Shown here one piece after another: positions 58,779 through 64,000 of a stretch of 64,000 nt of DNA. Each line of letters opens with the position of its first letter. Position 1 is the first letter of the stretch. Origin of the DNA: Leifsonia sp. fls2-241-R2A-40a (GTDB lineage: Bacteria; Actinomycetota; Actinomycetes; Actinomycetales; Microbacteriaceae). The stretch covers positions 310,001 to 374,000 of the forward strand of contig NZ_JARVRS010000001.1 in assembly GCF_030209575.1 (NCBI RefSeq), read 5' to 3'. The translations under genes and the position numbers were made by a program. The notes under the pieces were generated by a model, which was not told where the DNA came from, ran no database searches, and saw nothing but the letters and a program-made list of their open reading frames with translations.

Positions 58779-59380
58779 CGACGACGTGGCCGCCGATCCT
58801 GGTGCTGCTCACCCGGATCGCACCGCACGCCTTGTGGGCGCTCGCCCTGCTCCTGCTGATCGCCGCCCTCGGCTGCATCGTCGCCACGATCCGCAGCCCG
58901 CGGCGGCCGCTGGTCTACACGGCCGCCGGGCTGCTGGCCGGTGCGCTGATCGTCGTGCTCATCCCGACCGAGCACGCCCCCGTCCCCTTCCGTCTCCTGT
59001 TCGGCGTCACCGCCCTGGCTCTCGCGGTGCTGGGCGGCTGGCCGGTGTCCCAGCTCGTGCTGACCCTCGCCACGCGCAGCTCGATCGAACCCAGTGCCCA
59101 CGGCGGCATCCTGGTCCGTGCGATGACCCCGGAGGGCGAGACGACCCGCGAGGTGCTGCGCGGCGGGACGACCATCGGCCTGCTGGAGCGGCTCGCCGCC
59201 GCGGGCACGATCATGGCCGGATTCCCCGAGGGCCTCGCCGTGCTGATCGCGATCAAGGGCGTCGGCCGCTTCACCGAACTGGAGGAGGCGGAGGCCCGCG
59301 AGCGCTTCATCATCGGCACGCTCACCAGCATCATCTGGGCGTGCGTCTGCGCCGGTGTGTTCCGGATCGTCTCCGGCTGA
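58775..59380 (+). CDS. Membrane protein coupled to the SatD-like gene
   Basis: Encodes 201 aa; the ATG overlaps the stop of the SatD-like gene (ATGA). Helices lie at about 10-33, 46-64, 72-98 and near the C-terminus (IIGTLTSIIWACVCAGVF), with a ~70-residue cytoplasmic middle (GGILVRAMTPEGETTREVLRGG) containing GRFTELEEAEARERFIIGTL. The ARERFIIGTLTS block is a feature of membrane partners encoded beside SatD-like genes. Function unknown; both genes are probably induced together. Confidence 0.75.
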   Translation: MTTTWPPILVLLTRIAPHALWALALLLLIAALGCIVATIRSPRRPLVYTAAGLLAGALIVVLIPTEHAPVPFRLLFGVTALALAVLGGWPVSQLVLTLATRSSIEPSAHGGILVRAMTPEGETTREVLRGGTTIGLLERLAAAGTIMAGFPEGLAVLIAIKGVGRFTELEEAEARERFIIGTLTSIIWACVCAGVFRIVSG

Positions 59381-59470
59381 GGACGCTCGGGCCGGCCAGG
59401 ACGGCCGGCTCCTCCGTTGCGGCAGCGGCGACGCGTAGCTGAGCGCTCCCGACCTCCGACGCCACGGTCG

Positions 59471-60100
59471 TCAGTCGTGCGATTTGGGATGCCGCTTGTA
59501 CGGCGACACCGTCGGGTCCCCCGGCAGCCAGTAGCGCCACGGGAACGCCTCACCGCCGCCGGGCCCGGACACCCCGGTCCGCGGTCCGGTGACGTACTCC
59601 GCCTGCTCGCGCGGCAGCAGGAGCTCGAACGGCGGGCTGAACAGGTCGGCGCCGTCGTCGGCCAGGCTCATCCCGGCCGCGACGACGAGCCGGGCAGGGC
59701 CGCGGGCCAGGTCGCGATGCGGGATGCGGCGGCCGCTCCCGCCGACGCGGCGCGCCTCGGCGAGGTCCTCCCCCTCGACGACCTCGGCCCCGCGCAGGAG
59801 CACCGCAGTCGCTTCGCCCTCCGGCGAGCAGACCACGTTGGCGCACACGTGCATCCCGTACGTGAAGTAGGCGTACAGATGCCCGGGCGGTCCGTACATG
59901 ACGCCGTTGCGCTTCGTGCGCCCGCGGAACGCGTGCGAGCCCGGGTCGAGGCCGTCGCCGATGTACGCCTCCACCTCGGTGATGCGCAGCGCGACGGCGC
60001 CCTCCGGCGAGTCGTGGCGCAGCACAGCGCCGAGGAGACGCGGCGCGACCTCGAGCGACGACGCCAGGAATACGTCGCGCTCGGGCCGGTACAGGGTCAC
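59471..60100 (-). CDS. mpg: 3-methyladenine DNA glycosylase (AAG/MPG family)
   Basis: Encodes 209 aa from GTG 60100. Family marks: LAPRLLG-like VAPRLLGAVLRHDSP, ITEVEAYIGDGLDPGSHAFRG with the catalytic Glu, RTKRNGVMYGPPGHLYAYFTYGMHVCANVV, and RDLARGPARLVVA. It removes alkylated purines in base excision repair. It follows the 40-aa membrane protein gene by one nucleotide and so ends the argininosuccinate lyase transcript. Confidence 0.93.
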   Translation of the reverse strand: MTLYRPERDVFLASSLEVAPRLLGAVLRHDSPEGAVALRITEVEAYIGDGLDPGSHAFRGRTKRNGVMYGPPGHLYAYFTYGMHVCANVVCSPEGEATAVLLRGAEVVEGEDLAEARRVGGSGRRIPHRDLARGPARLVVAAGMSLADDGADLFSPPFELLLPREQAEYVTGPRTGVSGPGGGEAFPWRYWLPGDPTVSPYKRHPKSHD

Positions 60101-60101
60101 G

Positions 60102-60223
60102 TCAGAAGATCCGGCCGCCCGCGGCGACGGCGACGATCAGTCCGACCACGACGACCGCCACGGCCACCACGACGATGACCGTGATGATCCACGGGTGCTT
60201 CCGCTCCGGCTCGAACCGCGCCA

Positions 60224-60224
<1 letters not shown>
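60102..60224 (-). CDS. 40-aa single-helix membrane protein
   Basis: MARFEPERKHPWIITVIVVV followed by AVAVVVVGLIVAVAAGGRIF: one long hydrophobic helix after a basic start. ATG 60224 overlaps the argH stop (TGATG) and TGA 60102 is one nucleotide before mpg, so it is coupled to both. Too small to carry a known domain; function unknown. Confidence 0.6.
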
Positions 60225-62688
<2,464 letters not shown>

Positions 62689-63939
62689 TCACAGCGCCGC
62701 GAGGGCGCGGCCGAAGCGCTCGCGGAACTCCGCGAGCTCCGCATCCCCCACGATCAGCGGGGGCGCCAGCCGGATGCTCGACTCGTTGGGCGCGTTGATG
62801 ATGAGCCCCTGCGCCAGGGCCGCGTCGGACAGACGGTGCGCCTCTCCGTCGGTCAGGCCGATGCCGATGAGCAGGCCGTGGCCGCGCACCTCCCCGATCA
62901 GCGGGGAGTCGTACGCGCGGATGATCGCCTTCAGCTCCTCGCCGCGGCGCGCGGCGTTGCCGACCAGGTCGGAACGCTCGATCTCCGCGAGCACCGCGTT
63001 GCCGGCCGCGGTCGACAGCGGGTTGCCGCCGAACGTCGAGCCGTGCTGCCCCTGCGTGAACAGGTCGGAGGCCCAGCCGAAGGTGACCAGTGCTCCGATC
63101 GGGATGCCGCCGGCGATGCCCTTCGCGACGGTGACCGCGTCGGGAAGGATGCCGTCGTGCTGGTAGGCGAACCACTCGCCGGTGCGCCCGACGCCGGTCT
63201 GGATCTCGTCGACGATCAGCAGCACGCCATGCTGTTCGGTGAGCTCTCGCGCGCGCTTCAGGAAGCCGGCAGGCAGGTCGAGCACGCCGGCCTCTCCCTT
63301 GATCGGCTCGACGAAGAGCGCGGCGACGCGGTCGTCGATGGCCGCTTCGAGAGCGGCGACGGTGGAGTCGATGTGCTCGACCCCTCCGGGGAGCGGCTCG
63401 AACGCCTCGCGCATCGGGGGCTTCCCGGTGAGGGCGAGCGAGCCCATCGTGCGTCCGTGGAAGGCGTTGTGCAGGGCCAGCACGCGTGTCCGGCGGCCGT
63501 GCGGTCCCTTGCTGTTGAGCCGGGCGAGCTTGAACGCCGCCTCATTGGCCTCCGCGCCCGAGTTGCCGAACAGGACGCGGCCACGGTCGCCGGCGCCCGT
63601 GATGGTGCGCAGGCGTGCGGCGAGCTCCAGCTGCGGGGCCGTCGAGAAGTAGTTGGAGACATGGGCGAGCGTCGCAACCTGGCTGCTCACGGCATCCACC
63701 AGGGCCGGATGCGCGTGCCCCAGCGAATTGACCGCGATGCCAGCGAGGAAGTCGAGGTACTCGTTGCCGTCCACATCCCACACTCGGCAGCCCTCGCCGC
63801 GCGCCAGCATGATCTTGGGCGTGGCGAGCGTGCGCATCAGCGCATCCCCGAACGGCGCCTTCCATGCGCCGTCGCGCCACCGCGCCCCGGCCGTCTCCGC
63901 CTCGGTGATCATTGCGCTCCGATCCTGATCCTCGCTCAC
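62689..63939 (-). CDS. argD: Acetylornithine aminotransferase
   Basis: Encodes 416 aa from GTG 63939, overlapping the argB stop (GTGA). Class III PLP aminotransferase: YLDFLAGIAVNSLGHAHPALV, LFGNSGAEANEAAFKLAR, NAFHGRTMGSLALTG, LLIVDEIQTGVGRTGEWFAYQ and the PLP lysine in AVTVAKGIAGGIPIGA, then HGSTFGGNPLST. It makes N-acetylornithine in arginine synthesis. Confidence 0.97.
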   Translation of the reverse strand: MSEDQDRSAMITEAETAGARWRDGAWKAPFGDALMRTLATPKIMLARGEGCRVWDVDGNEYLDFLAGIAVNSLGHAHPALVDAVSSQVATLAHVSNYFSTAPQLELAARLRTITGAGDRGRVLFGNSGAEANEAAFKLARLNSKGPHGRRTRVLALHNAFHGRTMGSLALTGKPPMREAFEPLPGGVEHIDSTVAALEAAIDDRVAALFVEPIKGEAGVLDLPAGFLKRARELTEQHGVLLIVDEIQTGVGRTGEWFAYQHDGILPDAVTVAKGIAGGIPIGALVTFGWASDLFTQGQHGSTFGGNPLSTAAGNAVLAEIERSDLVGNAARRGEELKAIIRAYDSPLIGEVRGHGLLIGIGLTDGEAHRLSDAALAQGLIINAPNESSIRLAPPLIVGDAELAEFRERFGRALAAL

Positions 63940-64000
63940 GCGGGCACCACCTCCGTACCGATCCCGGACTGCGTGAACACTTCGAGCAGGATGGAGTGCG
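63936..64000 (-). CDS. argB: C-terminus of acetylglutamate kinase (5' end outside window)
   Basis: The last 20 or so codons read HSILLEVFTQSGIGTEVVPA and stop at 63936-63938. HSxLLEVFTxxGIGT is the conserved end of bacterial ArgB. Overlap with argD confirms one operon. Confidence 0.88.
   Translation of the reverse strand, partial: HSILLEVFTQSGIGTEVVPA

Overview
The window is high-GC DNA with actinobacterial gene order, many GTG/TTG starts and many genes that appear to be transcribed without a 5' leader (a TANNNT hexamer 6-8 nt before the start codon). The conserved right half (argB-argD-argF-argH, mpg, tyrS, tlyA-nadK-recN, pyrG-NUDIX-xerD-parA-scpA-scpB-rluB and tyrA-cmk-der) fits Microbacteriaceae, probably Leifsonia or a close relative. 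The genus is inferred, since no rRNA gene is present.

Layout. 1-7.3 kb: tail of an Excalibur-domain protein, several very small membrane or secreted proteins, a NarL-type two-component pair and a tandem array of three related LuxR regulators. 7.4-21 kb: accessory genes, including a large LuxR-type ATPase regulator, two paralogous alpha/beta hydrolases around a LysR regulator, a TetR/oxidoreductase pair, a DUF302 protein, an HxlR regulator divergent from a membrane protein, and a lipoprotein. 20.2-25.8 kb: an HtrA-like protease without a signal peptide and a small protein, divergent from a 1397-aa SARP-type/STAND-NTPase/beta-propeller protein. Four 11-bp direct repeats lie between them.

25.7-35.1 kb is a dedicated inulin (fructan) locus on the minus strand: sugar-binding lipoprotein, two permeases, LacI regulator, GH32-like hydrolase, PfkB sugar kinase, then a Tat-signal-only mini-ORF, a GH91 inulin fructotransferase paralog, a TatA homologue and a second GH91 protein. 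The inferred logic is that inulin is converted outside the cell to difructose anhydride, imported by the ABC system, hydrolysed by the GH32 enzyme and phosphorylated. Two promoters share CGTTTTGGC-type operator elements.

35.2-39.9 kb is a small island next to tRNA-Pro(GGG): an excisionase-like HTH protein, a frameshifted DUF4209/HEPN-like gene, degenerate DNA and a gene with a C-terminal Cap12-type TIR domain, which suggests phage defence. 40.3-64 kb is mostly housekeeping, tightly packed with 1-17 nt overlaps. It also carries a SatD-like regulator operon with three perfectly phased operators and an intergenic array of six 13-bp palindromes.
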